Shown here: positions 46,362-57,228 of the stretch, one piece after another | How the letters are laid out: every line of letters begins with the position of its first letter | How positions within the stretch are numbered: position 1 is the stretch's first letter | Assembly (NCBI RefSeq): GCF_020497125.1 | Contig: NC_059073.1 | Coordinates: 17,133,225-17,197,224, forward strand | Direction: 5' to 3' | Length of the DNA: 64,000 bases | Source of the DNA: Mauremys mutica | Lineage: Eukaryota > Chordata > Testudines > Geoemydidae | Position numbers and translations under genes: made by a program | Notes under the pieces: model-generated | Database searches by the model: none | Told to the model about the DNA's origin: nothing | The model's input: the letters and a program-made list of their open reading frames with translations, nothing else

Positions 46362-46600
46362 CATAAGAACAGCCATACTGGGTCAGACCAATGGTCCAGC
46401 TAGCCCTGTATCCTGTCTTCCGACTGTCACCAATTCCAAGTGCTTCAGAGGGAGTGAAATGAACAGGCAATCCTTGAGTGATACCTCCCCTGTTGTTCAT
46501 TCCCAGCTTCTGGCAATCAGAGGCTAGGGACACCCAGAGCATGGGTTGCATGCCGAGCCATCTTGGTTAATAGCCATTGATGGAGCTTTTACATTTTTAC
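46362..46600 (+). repeat. Interspersed repeat, family A, copy 3
   Basis: 'agccatactgggtcagacca', 'gtatcctgtcttccgactgt' and 'attcccagcttctggcaatc' match 15310-15479 and the inverse of 192-360. The MITE at 46019-46353 sits immediately upstream, so it inserted at or just before the start of this repeat. Confidence 0.75.
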
Positions 46601-47414
46601 TATCCAGTGGATGTCCTCTTCAATACAGCTGCTGGAGGACTCAGACTCATGTATTTTCTTCCCAAAATTTCTGTATGGTTGCATCTCTTTCTTGGTCTGG
46701 TCACTTAATATTATTACTTAGGGTTCTTTATTTGTAAAATGGAGATCATCTTCTCCTCTCTCACAAAGGCTTCACTCGTTACATTGTAAAGTGCCATGAA
46801 ACTAAGAAGTGCTGTTGTCATAAGTATCAGAACCCTATTGTGGAAGCACCTATGCAAAAATAGGTGATATAACACCAGTATTGGTAGGACTATAATCATA
46901 TGAGAACTCTGAGCATGCCCAGTGTAAACTAGAAGTTTCCCTAAGCCTGTGCTCAGACATTTGAGGGTAAATATTGTGTTTTCTCTTCCGACAAACCTGA
47001 CTCCTGGGTGCTTAATATACATTATGCTAAGCATTATTATATTATGTAGAGTCTGTTTTCAGACCTACACATTTATAACTATTGGTCCCCAGATAATACA
47101 TTGTAGATGGACCCTTTGCCTGTATTCCCAGTTAGCAGAGTCAAAAGTCATTTTCTCTCCTTTTAAATTTTTTTTCCCAAACACCTGAAAAGAGCAGTTT
47201 TGGGGATTTATACAGACCAACTTGGCAGCTTTTTTACATGTACATGGACTGTAAGATATCATTTCAATGAGCCCCTTCTCTATATTAGATCAACAGTAAG
47301 TTATCTGTTCTCTGAATAGACATGGATAAATTGTATTTATTACTGGGCCAAGTTTGGAGTAAGTCATTTGAATTAATCCTGATTTACACCAATATAAATG
47401 AAAAAAGAATGTGG
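46601..47414. other. Unassigned stretch
   Basis: No gene is recognised. Around 46715-46820 'gggttctttatttgtaaaat' and 'ggagatcatcttct' faintly resemble a MIR tail. Confidence 0.35.
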
Positions 47415-47925
47415 CTTACTATCTATACCATCCTGGCAAACAGTGGCCTGGCCTCAGTTATACACATCTACCTCACCTCTTGGCTGGACTACAGCAAAGC
47501 AATGTTCCTGGATATGAAGTGTTCAGGGCTTGGAAACTCCAGCTGGTACAGAATGCTGCACCATCTCCTCAGCAGCACTGGCTACCATGAGTACAGCAAT
47601 CTGTTCTCCACTCCCTACGCTGGCTTCCCACAGACCATTGAAGTCTTGGGGCTTATCTCTAAGGTGCTCAGTGGCCTGGGTCCTGGGTATCTAAAAGATC
47701 AACTAAAGCTCTGGAATGAAGACCATTGTTGACAATTTCACTTCCCTGGCACAATAGAACTTTCTACAATCAAGGTAGAGCTTGTCTGTGTAAGAGACAG
47801 AGCTTTCTTGGTGGCCCATCTGAGTCTGTGAATGAACTCCCCCGGGAACTAAGGACCATCACAAACCTCACCCCTCTCACTTCAAGTGCAAGGTCCATTT
47901 ATTTAACCTTGCCTTCTCCAGCATA
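47415..47925 (+). pseudogene. Decayed L2-like LINE 3' coding remnant
   Basis: The + frame preserves 'YLTSWLDYSKAMF', 'SSWYRMLHHLLSSTGYHEY', 'VLGLISKVLSGLGPGYLKDQ' and, in another frame, 'ERQSFLGGPSESVNELPREL'. These phrases follow the reverse transcriptase core in L2-type LINEs. It corresponds to the remnant at 12055-12530. Frame breaks show it is dead. Confidence 0.75.
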
Positions 47926-48169
47926 AATACATAGCAATATGTGTATAGTATATAAAAATATCTAAAACACAATACTCTATTGTACAGTCTTCTCTCCCAG
48001 TGGGGTGGGGATGAGAGAAGAAATATTAGAAAAATGTTAATCACATTGGTTAATGCACTACTAGAAGGCATTTAGACTATGTGGTGATGCGTGAGGAATA
48101 TAGAATAGAATAGACCGTACATAAGACACACATTTGTACTATCCTAAAGTTTTGATGGTTCTTCTAGAC

Positions 48170-48480
48170 CGGGGTGAAGAAACTTTTTGGCCTGAGGGCC
48201 ACATCTGGGTATGGAAATTGGATGGCGGGCCATGAATGCTCACGAAATTGGAGGTTGGGGTGCGGGCTTGAGTTGGGGGTATGGGCTGTGCTGTGGGGCC
48301 AGAAATGAGGAGTTCAGGGTGTGGGAGGGGGCTTGGAGCTGGGACCAAGGGGTTTGGAGGGCAGGAGGGGGGGCTGGGTTGGGGCACAGCAGGGGGTCAG
48401 GGTGCAGTCTCCTGGCAGTGCTTACTTCAAGTAGCTCCCGGAAGCAGATGTATGTCCCCCCTCTGGCTCCTATGTGGTGA
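48170..48480 (-). mobile_element. Partial hAT-like element, inverted relative of 12657-13448
   Basis: 'ggggtgaagaaactttttgg' followed by 'cctgagggccacatctgggt' is the inverted right end of the 12657-13448 element. The interior has the same GGGT/CCCA-rich phrases ('gcttggagctgggaccaagg'). It runs into the LTR-related sequence near 48484 without a recognisable second end. Confidence 0.7.
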
Positions 48481-48485
48481 CGTGG

Positions 48486-48587
48486 CCACACCGGTAACAC
48501 TTCTGACAACATTCATAAATGGTTATGACATTCTTATACTTATATTTAAAAGTGCAAACAAGTTTGTCAGAAGTGTTACCGGTGTGG
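48486..48587. repeat. Perfect 24-bp inverted repeat with 54-bp loop at an LTR end
   Basis: 48486-48509 and 48564-48587 are exact reverse complements, and the right arm is the terminus of the solo LTR at 48565-49351. The left arm is thus an extra, inverted copy of the LTR end. Confidence 0.92.
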
Positions 48588-49351
48588 TGCTCTGCTTTCT
48601 CCAATGTTGATATCACTCGGCTGCGTGCGTGAGTTCCCTCTGTGTGCTGTCCCAGCTCTGCGCAGATAGCTGACACAGCAGACCCCACGAGAACCCCCAA
48701 TAACCACAGAGTCCAGTAAGATGCAAAGTCATGTCGACTAGGTTTATTGCGACCTCGGACACAATGGCAGTTCCCCGTAGATTACTTAGTCTACCGGGCA
48801 TACTACGAGAAATTGCCTCTTGGCAATGGACCTGGCTCAGTCAGTGGCGGGACTTTCCACTGCCCCCTCGGCCGGACAAAGACACCACCCCAGGGATGCA
48901 TTCTTATACACAGGTACAAACAAGTTACACATCACACCTGACGTATTGAGGTGCAACCCCTCTACGCAGCAAGGTTCAACCTCTCTACGTATTAAGGTGC
49001 CGCCTCTCACCTTGTACATGTTGGTTCGATCAAAACAACTCTATCCATCATATTACCCTTTTGCCCCTGTCATTGGGATGGGCCAGCCTGTTCTTTGTTA
49101 TCTGTGTGGAATGTGCAAGTATGTGAATGTTCTGATATCTAGTGTTCAGTACCTTTTAGGTACGTATCTTCTTGTAGCATCAGCCCTTTCCTTGCCAGCT
49201 TTTGTGAGCAGGGCCTGCCTCTGGCTCACAGCTTAACTTTGCTTTATGTTAGCAAAGTCTTGACCATTACTTTAGTTCAGGCCTCAGGCCTCATACCAGT
49301 TCTCTGATACCAAGGTTTATATCTTAGGGCCTCCTCTTACTACAGGAAACA
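48565..49351 (-). repeat. Solo LTR of an endogenous retrovirus-like element (minus), ~787 bp
   Basis: Read on the minus strand it begins TGTTTCCTGTAG and ends CTTCTGACA, i.e. TG...CA. It contains a TATA-like TGTATAAGAA (48910-48901) and AATAAA (48748-48743) about 155 bp later, in the correct U3-R-U5 order. There are no internal viral genes on either side. Flanks (AAGTT and GTGTG) do not match, so no target duplication survives or the end was rearranged. Retroviral class not determined. Confidence 0.72.
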
Positions 49352-50067
49352 GTGTGAACGCAACACAATTTTGCAAATCGGGTGTTCACATAAAAATGAA
49401 CTTCCATCAGGTTTATGCATTCTTAGTCCTAAGGAAACACGTTTTATTATTCCTGACAGAGAAAGCTGGATAAGAAGGCAGAGAGAAGGGAGTTTAAAAA
49501 GGAAAAGGACATTAATTGATTTCATTTTCTCTTGCCTGAAAAATGGTCTTTCAGTTTTGTTTCCGCCTTGTCCTGCTGCAGGCAATAGAAAGAAGGAATC
49601 AGTGGTATTTTTTTTTCACCAGATTTTACGACCATAATTGGAGAAAAGCTAAATTAGCAACTTTTCATTAATGAGATCCATGGTTGCATTTTAATAGCTT
49701 GGCTAAATTATGCTTCACCGACAGAATACTTAATTTACTAACAACAAAACAAAACAACTTCTTGTGGCCCCAGAGATTTGTGTGTTCAAAGGTGGCTGAT
49801 CTTTTTAACTGTATTTCCTTTCTGAAAAGACTTCAAAGTCTGGGAGGGGGTGGGGAGATATGAGCAGGAGAATCTCCCTGGCTCTATAAAATTTGGTGAC
49901 GATATCTGCTTTAGTGAAGGTGACTTTTCTCACCTTAGTAGAAACAACTGTTTTAAAACCCCAAACAGCTGTGGATTTTAACAGCTATAGTTTTGTACTT
50001 CTGCTCCATCATTGTATTTGATCAATGTAAAAAGAGGTATTGAGTCTGGGTGCTAAGCATGTGTGAC
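49352..50067. other. Unassigned, possibly single-copy DNA
   Basis: No gene or repeat is recognised. The 49630-49745 part (AT-rich with 'cttttcattaatgagatcca') is of a kind often found in conserved non-coding elements, but this cannot be tested here. Confidence 0.3.
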
Positions 50068-50122
50068 AGTCTCATAAGTTCATAGACTTTAAGGACAGAA
50101 GGGTGCATTGGGATCATCTAGT
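50068..50122 (-). repeat. CR1 3' tail fragment (minus), cut by an LTR
   Basis: 'catagactttaaggacagaa' and 'ggatcatctagt' are the inverted CR1 tail. The LTR at 50123 starts exactly here; I could not find the rest of the tail beyond the LTR. Confidence 0.65.
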
Positions 50123-51011
50123 TGTGACGGGTTGGGTCACAGAAAACCCCTTGGGATTGCCACCTGATGTGCTGAGACTACCTCTGAACCCGTTTTCCCT
50201 AGCAGCTTGGGACTTCAGTAATCTGTCTTGTTGAGCCAGATACGCTAGCCTGCTACAAACACAGACCCAGGTCTGAATCACGTCCCCCAAAGATGCAGGC
50301 TTTCACTGAAAACAGCTTAAGAAGTGCTCATGTCTCCAACACCCATATATCCAGTTCCCAATGGGATCCAAACCCCAAATAAATCCATTTTACTCTGTAT
50401 AAAGCTTATACAGGGTAAACTCATAAATTGTTCGCCCTCTATAACACTGATAGGGAGATATGCACAGCTGTTTGCTCCCCGAGTATTAATTACTTAATCT
50501 GGGCTAATTAATAAGCAAAAAGTGATTTTATTAAATATAAAAAGTAGGATTTAAGTGGTTCCAAGTAATGACAGACAGAACAAAGTAAGTTACCAAGCAA
50601 ATTAAAACAAATACACACAGGTCTAAGCCTAATATAGTAAAAAACTAAATGCAGGTAAATCTCACCCTCAGAGATGTTCCAATAAGCTTCTTTCACAGAC
50701 TAGACTCCTGGGTCCAGCAATCATTCACCCCCCCCCCCCGTAGTTAATGTCCTTTGTTCTAGTTTCTTTCAGGCATCTCTTTGGGGTGGAGGGGCTATTT
50801 TCTGAGCCAGCTGAAGACCAAATAGAGGGATTTCCAGGACCTTTTATATTCTTTCTCTTGTGGACAGAAATCCCTTTGTTCCCCTGTGCAAAATCACAGC
50901 ACCAAGATGGAGTCTGTAGCCACCTGGGCAAGTAACATGTCTATGAATGATTCAACTTTTTGCAGGCAGACACGGATTGACTCATAGACTTTATTTCCTT
51001 TTTTCACAACA
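50123..51011 (-). repeat. Solo-LTR-like element, family L1b (minus), ~890 bp
   Basis: The + strand starts TGTGACGGGTTGGGTCACAG and ends near CACAACA. On the minus strand it has TATA-like TATAAAAG near 50849-50842, then AATAAA at 50532-50527, and ends ...CCCGTCACA. It is the inverted counterpart of 61228-61984. A C12 run lies at 50728-50739. The 3' (right) boundary is approximate and no matching 5-bp duplication was found. Confidence 0.72.
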
Positions 51012-51749
51012 GCAGGCAGCAGCACTTCACTAATCAGGTTGAGATATATAGTTATCTTGTAAAAGAGCGAGATTAGTTCAGTCACAATCCCCTGGGAATG
51101 TTGGTATTTCAGTGCTACTTTTCAAATGTGGCTTTCTGACGTTGGTTACCCAAGTCCACATTTTAGCCTCTCATTTAGGTGCCTAAATCTGTATGTGGAT
51201 GCCTCAGTCAGCATTTAGGTGCTTACATACAAGTTAAGGAATGAATTTTAGAGATACAGATTTGGAAAATTGCACTCTGAATCTCCTAGCATTAACGATG
51301 CATGTGCCTTTTCAGGGCATAAAAAGAATGAGGAGCAGTTTATACTCCTCTCACCCCCTTTGAAGAAACAATGATCAGTATCTCCATTTAAAAAAAAAGC
51401 GTTCAACTTTTAAGGCTATCAGTTTCTTTCTTTAAAGAGGCCAGCGGCATACAGAAGGCACTCGGTGCTGAGAGGATTTCAGACTAGACTAAGCAATGAA
51501 TGTGGCTGGGTGGAAGCTGGATAGTCAGGAATCCAGAGGGCCTGTAATGTGCACTGGTAAATCAGATGGTTAACGCTAAACCATTTGCACTTGTAACCGT
51601 TTGCCTCTGCAAAAATTATGTCCTTTTACACCAGGAGTAATAGTGGATAGGCAGCAAGGAAATGAAAGGAAATAAAAGAGGAGGAGGAAGGGTGGGTCTG
51701 GGTTATATTATCATTTTATTTTTCATTGGTATGTTGGTAGCATCAAAAG
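51012..51749. other. Unassigned stretch
   Basis: No gene or clear repeat is recognised. Confidence 0.4.
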
Positions 51750-51845
51750 TCTTTAATCAAGACCAGAGCCCCATTCTATTGGAATCTGTAGAAACACATA
51801 AAAGGCAGTCCCCATCTCAAAGATCTTACGATCCAGGAAAGCCAT
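51750..51845 (-). repeat. Ancient interspersed repeat tail, family C (minus)
   Basis: 'agagccccattctattggaa', 'aaacacataaaaggcagtcc' and 'tcaaagatcttacgatccag' match the inverse of 15190-15290. Confidence 0.5.
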
Positions 51846-52184
51846 GACAGAGCAAGAAATGGCAAAAAAGAAAGAAAGAACAATGGGGACAGGAAGTATT
51901 GTGTTTGTTCAACCTTCTAGCACACGTCTTGTGGTTCAGCAATATAAATACAACCTGTAAATGTACTCCGTATTCACCCCCCTTTACTTTAGATGTTGAT
52001 CCTCTTTATTTCCCCCAGCAGCCCATCAAACCAGGATTCTTCCCTCCCACCCCTTCCTGCAATACCTCAGTGCTTTATCACCAGTGCTCCACTTTTTAGT
52101 TTATTTTACTTATTCAGTTTTTCTTTTATTATTATTATTACTATTGTTGTTGTTGTTCTTTTTCACAGCCACCCCAGGTGAACA

Positions 52185-52804
52185 CACAAAGTTAGAAATG
52201 TAGGGCTGCAAGGGGTCTCAAGCCATCATAAACCCAACCCCCTGCGCTGAGGCAGGACCAAGTAAACCTAGACCATCCCTGACAGGTATTTTTCCAACCT
52301 GTTCTTAAAAACCGTCAGTGATGGGTATTCTATGAAGTCCTTTGGTAACCTATTCCAGTACTTAATTATCCTTATAGTTGGAAAGTTCTTCCTAATATCT
52401 AACCTAAGTCTCTTGCTGCAGATTAAGCCCCTTACTTCTTGTCCTACCTTCAGTGGACATGGAGAACAACTGGTCACCATCCTCCTTAGAACACCCCTTA
52501 ACATATCTGAAGACTGTTATCAGGTTCCACTCAGTCTTTTCTCAAGACTAGACATGCCTAGGTTTTCCTCATAGGCCAGTTTTTCTAACCATTTATCATT
52601 TTTGTTTCTGTCGTCTGGATTCTCTCCAGTTTGTCCACAACTTTCCTAAAGTATAGTGCCCAGAATTGGCCATTGTACCCCAAGCTGAGGCTTCAACAGT
52701 GCTGAATAGGGTGGGACAATTACCTCCTCTATTTTATGTACAACATTTCTGTTAAGTTGCGTCACATTGTTGATTTATGTCAAATTTGTGATCCACCATA
52801 ACCC
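52185..52804 (-). repeat. CR1 LINE (minus), part 1
   Basis: It starts with the inverted CR1 tail ('caaggggtctcaagccatca') and continues through inverted ORF2 C-terminal sequence (minus-strand frame 52268-52504 with 'RLRLDIRKNFPTIRIIKYWN'). It is interrupted at 52804 by an LTR and resumes at 53838 with 'aaccccaagatccttttcag'. Confidence 0.9.
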
Positions 52805-53837
52805 TGTGGCAATCTACCTCAAAGCAGCACCCTGTCATATAATTATGAATTTTATTGTACAAAGTATGCCTTGTGAGGTATCATTTTAAAAGTCTTGATC
52901 TGCTGAACATTAATATCCTGTTGGATTATATGTGCTATAATTGCATGTGGAGTTATGAAGTTTTGCTAAGTGTGTGTTACTGAAATATTTTGTGAGGTTG
53001 GTAACACCCATAATCAGCCTTTCAGGTACAACAATGGGGTAACCAGGGTCTGCTGATGGCCCATTAAAGAGAATCAACTATCTCAGGAACTGTATACAAT
53101 GTAGACTTCTCAAAGAGGTCACACAGACAATGGAAACTGCTTGACACCCATCACAGCAAAAGATCTTTCCCACAAGCTGGAAGAAACTATAAAGAGGGGA
53201 AGAGAGCCTCACTCCCTCCACAACTGAACGCCTGGAAACACATCTGGAGGACAAAGATTTTGAGCGTGGTCCTGGGCTGGAGGAGAGTTCCAGCCTGTGT
53301 ATGGAGATCTATGATCTTTGTACCATCTATCAGAATGAGACACTGCTTGATTCAAATCCTGTTTAGTTTATAGAACTCAGATTGCAAATTTACTTTTATT
53401 TCTTAGTAACCAACTTTGATCTCTATGCTTACTACTTATAATCACTTAAACTGTGTTTGAGTTGAAGTGCTTGGGAAATCTCAGTTCAGTTTACAAAGGC
53501 TAGTGTGTGTCCTCTCCACATTAAGGGAGGGGCAGACAGGGTAATGAACTTACATTGGACAGGCTTCTGATCAGGGCAAGATGGTAGAGTTCTGGGGTGC
53601 AAGACTGGGGAGAATTGGCTGGTGCCTCTCTCTGTTGTTGGTTCATGAGTGGCTGGGAGACGCATTCATTTAATTCAGTTGGGTGTGTCCCTGCCTGTGG
53701 ATGTCTGTGTAAGTGCAGTGCCTGTCAGAGGTTTGTAGCTTGCTAACAGCATCACAGAGTGAGAGGCAGCCCAGGTTGGTGGGACAGAGGGCTCAGTGGT
53801 CCCACAGTCCAGGTTGCACTCTGGAAACCCCATCACA
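52805..53837 (+). repeat. Solo-LTR-like element, family L1a, copy 2, 1,033 bp with 5-bp duplication
   Basis: The element begins TGTGGCAATC and ends CATCACA (TG...CA). It is flanked by AACCC at 52800-52804 and AACCC at 53838-53842, and the interrupted CR1 resumes in register after it. A TATA-like ACTATAAAGAGG lies near 53187. It matches 39350-40634 along its length. The 5-bp duplication, TG...CA ends and lack of internal genes fit a solo LTR. Confidence 0.88.
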
Positions 53838-53972
53838 AACCCCAAGATCCTTTTCAGCAGCACTACCCCCTAAGTGGTTATTCCCCACTTTGTAGTTATG
53901 CATTAGATTTTTTCCTTCCTAAGTGAAGTTCTTTGTACTTTTCTTTATTGAATTGTATCTTGTTGATTTCAG
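53838..53972 (-). repeat. CR1 LINE (minus), part 2 after the LTR
   Basis: 'ttttttccttcctaagtgaa' and 'ctttattgaattgtatcttg' are the inverted CR1 sequence expected immediately upstream of the part at 52185-52804. It abuts a second CR1 in the opposite direction at about 53973. Confidence 0.8.
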
Positions 53973-55360
53973 AGCAATTTTGGAACTCATAGTGGACAGT
54001 CAGATCCCAGACAACGGGAGAAGGGCAAACATAGTACGTACCTTTAAAAAGAGGAGCAAAGAGGATCTGGAAAATTGTGGACTAGCTGACCTAACTTCCA
54101 TACCTGGGAAGATACTAGAACAAATTATTAAACAATCAGTATGTAAACACCTTGAGAACAATAGGGTTATAAATAATAGCCAGCACGGATTTGTCAAGAA
54201 AAAAATCATGCCAAACCAATCTAATGTCCTTCCTTACCAGGGCTACTGGCCTAGTGGATGGGAGAGGTAGGGGAGCCGTAGATGTGACACATCTAGTGAG
54301 GTCCTGTAGGGGTCAGTCCTGGGTCTGGTACTAGTCACGTTTTCATTAATGAGTTGGATAAGGTGTGGAGAGTATGCTTACAAAATCTGCAGAGGATACA
54401 AAATTGGGAGGAGATTAAAATTCAAAATGACCTTGACAAATTAGAGAATTGGTCTGAAATTAATGAGATGAAATTCAATAAAGACAAGTGTAGTACTCTG
54501 CACTTTAGGAAGGAAAACTCAAACATACAACTACAAAATTAGGAATGACTGGGTGGGCAGAAGTATGGCAGTAAAGGATCTGTAGGTTATAGTGGACATG
54601 AGCCAACATGATGCAGTTGTGGAAATGGCCAATATTCTAGAGTGTATTAAGAGTAGTGTCATAAGCATAGGTGCCAATTCTGTGGATGCTCCGGGGCTCA
54701 AGCACCCACGGGAAAAAAAAATAGGGGGTGCTCAGCACCCACTAGCCACGGTTGTTCGGTGGGCATTGGGGCAGAGCGGGGGTGGAGCACTCATCAGGAA
54801 AAATAAAAGTCAGCACCTGTGGTCATAAATAAACATGGGAGGTAATTGTCCCACTCTACTTGGCACTGCTGAGGCCTCATCTGAAGTACTGTATCCACTT
54901 CTGGGCACCATACATTAGAAAAGATGTGAACAAATTGGAGACAGTCCAGGAGAGAGCTACAAAAATGATAAAAGGTTTAAAAAACCTGACCAATGAGGAA
55001 AGGTTAAAAAAACTGGACATGTTTAGTCTTGAGAAAAGAAGACTCAGGGAGACTTGAATCTTTGAATGTGTTAAGGGCTGTTATAAAGAGGACAGTGATC
55101 ACTCCACTGAAAGTAGGACCATAAGTAATGGTCTTAATCTGCAGTGAGAGATTTAGGTTAGATATTAGGAAAAAAATTCTAATTATAAGGGTAGTTAAGT
55201 CTTGGAACAGGCTTCCAAAGGAGGTTGTAGAATCCCCATCATAAGTTTTTTAAGAAATGGTTAGACAAACACCTATCAGAAATGGTATAGGTCCTTCCTC
55301 GGTGCAAGGGGCTGGACTTGAAGACCTCTTGAGTTCCCTTCCAGCTCTATGATTTCTAGA
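53973..55360 (+). pseudogene. 5'-truncated CR1 LINE with decayed reverse transcriptase
   Basis: The frame at 53973-54270 keeps CR1 RT phrases: 'DNGRRANIV', 'ADLTSIPGKILEQIIKQSV' and 'NNSQHGFVKKK'. The catalytic YADD-like block is not intact; later frames give 'LQNLQRIQNWEEI', 'LDKLENWSEINEMKFNKDKC' and, after a hAT insertion, '[20 protein letters not shown]' and '[15 protein letters not shown]'. The 3' UTR ends 'cttccagctctatgatttct'. Stops and deletions make it inactive. It is nested with a 156-bp hAT element at 54666-54821. Confidence 0.92.
54666..54821 (+). mobile_element. Non-autonomous hAT element, 156 bp, inside CR1
   Basis: Ends are CATAGGTGCCAATTCT and, inverted, CACAGGTGCTGACTTT. 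Flanking octamers GTCATAAG (54658-54665) and GTCATAAA (54822-54829) match at 7 of 8. The interior has the repeated phrase 'ggggctcaagcacccacggg' and 'ggtgctcagcacccac', typical of a common turtle hAT MITE. The CR1 reading resumes after it. Confidence 0.9.
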
Positions 55361-56724
55361 ACCATATGGCAAGCAAATTGGCACCTAACATATGGGAAGC
55401 ATGGGGAGTCTCAGGGTTCTTCCTTATTAGAACAGAAAGGAACTTTAATAACAGTTCCCAAACAATTCTCTTTAGGAAAGTTGTGACTTAGTAGGGGAAA
55501 AGAAAAAAATCAGCAAGCCCTCAAGAGAAGTGGTGTAATCTACATACCTATAGCAGAGACAGAGAAGAGAAAGTAGACTGATGTATCAAAGCTGCGTTCT
55601 AACTGGTTTCATGAAAACAATTATCCAATTAATGCATATATATCTATCTTTTGAGCTGCAATGAGGGTTGAGCTTCCTGCAGAAGTCACTCCTGTTTGTT
55701 TCCTCCTGTTTTTGCATCTTTCTGTTGCTCTTCCACTCTGCTAACCATACAATAATATTTCTTGAGCCTGGCAAACCTTGTCCATCACAAGAACTGAATT
55801 TTACTTCAAGGTCCTTGTCAGCATTCAGGTCTTGGCTTTATATCCTTGTATTTTATCAGATGGCATTAACCATATAAATTCATCATGAATTACAGATTTC
55901 TCACTTTCCTTATATCAGGAAGGTGCATCTGTAACCTAAGAGGATTATAAAGCAAGTCAGATAAGGAGATCAGATCTTCTCTCTTTTACTTACAAATACA
56001 TGACAGGACAAATCCTGACTCATGTGGAATGCTGCTTGACTGTAACCAAGGGCAGAATTTGGTCCATAGAACTATCATTGCAGAAGGACCACTATTTACC
56101 TGTTAACTTGCAGATAATATGAAAGTAACCTGAATTGCTACCCTAGATTATTATGAAATCTAGTAATATCCGTATCATGTAAGTATATACAGGCTATCAT
56201 GCTGAGGCAACAGTACAGGAAGATCTGGAGTTAACCTGGGTGAGAACGCTAACAGAGGACAGCTTAGAGGAAGAAATGGGAATTAAGGAGAGGTTTGTAG
56301 AAGGGCAGAGAAGGTGCTTTATAAATAAGTGGATGGCAATTCCAGCTGTGTGAAAGAAAGGGAGAAGCCAAGAGTAGGAAGGGGAGATGAGGGAGGCCTT
56401 AAAGAAAGTGGCTTAGGAGGAGCATAATAATGAGGGAGAAAAGATGCAGACATGGATGAGGTTGTTCAGTGTCTTCAGCAGTGATGAGCTTGAATAGGAA
56501 AACAGTGAAAGGATTTGAGGAGGCGGAGCAGAAGATGAGTTTACCAGCTGCATTGTGGATAGGCTGGAGTGAGGACAGGGAAGTGCTGGGAATCACAAGT
56601 GAGAGATGCCTAAGTTATCTAGCAGGAGGGATAGAGACAGACTGTTCAGATCAGATGGATGATGTAGAGGAGGAAGTGGCAGGCCTTAGCAACAACCTGC
56701 CTATAAAAGGAGGAGAAGAAGAGA
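55361..56724. other. Unassigned stretch
   Basis: No gene is recognised. The purine-rich 56280-56720 segment ('gtgaaaggatttgaggaggc') may be old repeat sequence but was not placed. Confidence 0.4.
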
Positions 56725-57228
56725 GGGGGTGAAAGTAAAATGTATCTCTTACTGGTAGAGGGGGGGAGGGCTTTGCCCTCGCGGGAAGGGGCAGGGACTT
56801 GGGCAGAAGAGGTGGGGTTGTGGGGGGGGAGTCAGAGTCCCCCAGCCAGCCCATCCGTGCTGTCTGACCTGCGCCACCTGGGGCTCCAGAGGCAATTTAA
56901 AGGGCCTGGGGCCCCGGCTGCTGCTGTGGTAGCAGCAGCAGCAGCGGCCAGAGCCCCGGGCCCTTTTAAATTGCCGGCCCCGGGGCAGCTGCTCCTTTTG
57001 CCCCCCGCTCTCCTCGTTGGCGGCCCTGCTGCTAGGGACCCGGCGGAGCCACCCATGGGAGGCGCAAAAGGAGCTGCGACATTAAAGCACTGCCGAGGCA
57101 GCACTTTAAGCAGGGTTCTTTAAAGCACTGCCGCAGCAGCACATTAAAGTCAGCTGTATAGGCCGGTACCGGCAGCCACCTTTTACCGGTACACCGTACC
57201 AGCCCGTACTGCCTTACTTTCACCCCTG
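56725..57228 (+). mobile_element. GC-rich DNA-transposon-like element with GGGGTGAAAGTAA ends
   Basis: The left end GGGGTGAAAGTAAAATG pairs with the right end read in reverse, CAGGGGTGAAAGTAAGGC. Near the right end 'gtaccggcagccaccttttaccggtacaccgtacc' motifs form short palindromes. The middle is a CpG-rich block with GCA/GCC repeats (56930-56950). No target duplication is convincing. Frames at 56740-57123 and 56832-57104 (minus) are alanine/proline-rich composition artefacts. Confidence 0.6.

Noticed and set aside
56740..57123. 127-aa Ala/Pro-rich frame, possible gene
   Set aside because: It is inside an element with paired GGGGTGAAAGTAA ends and contains trinucleotide repeats; the composition explains the frame.
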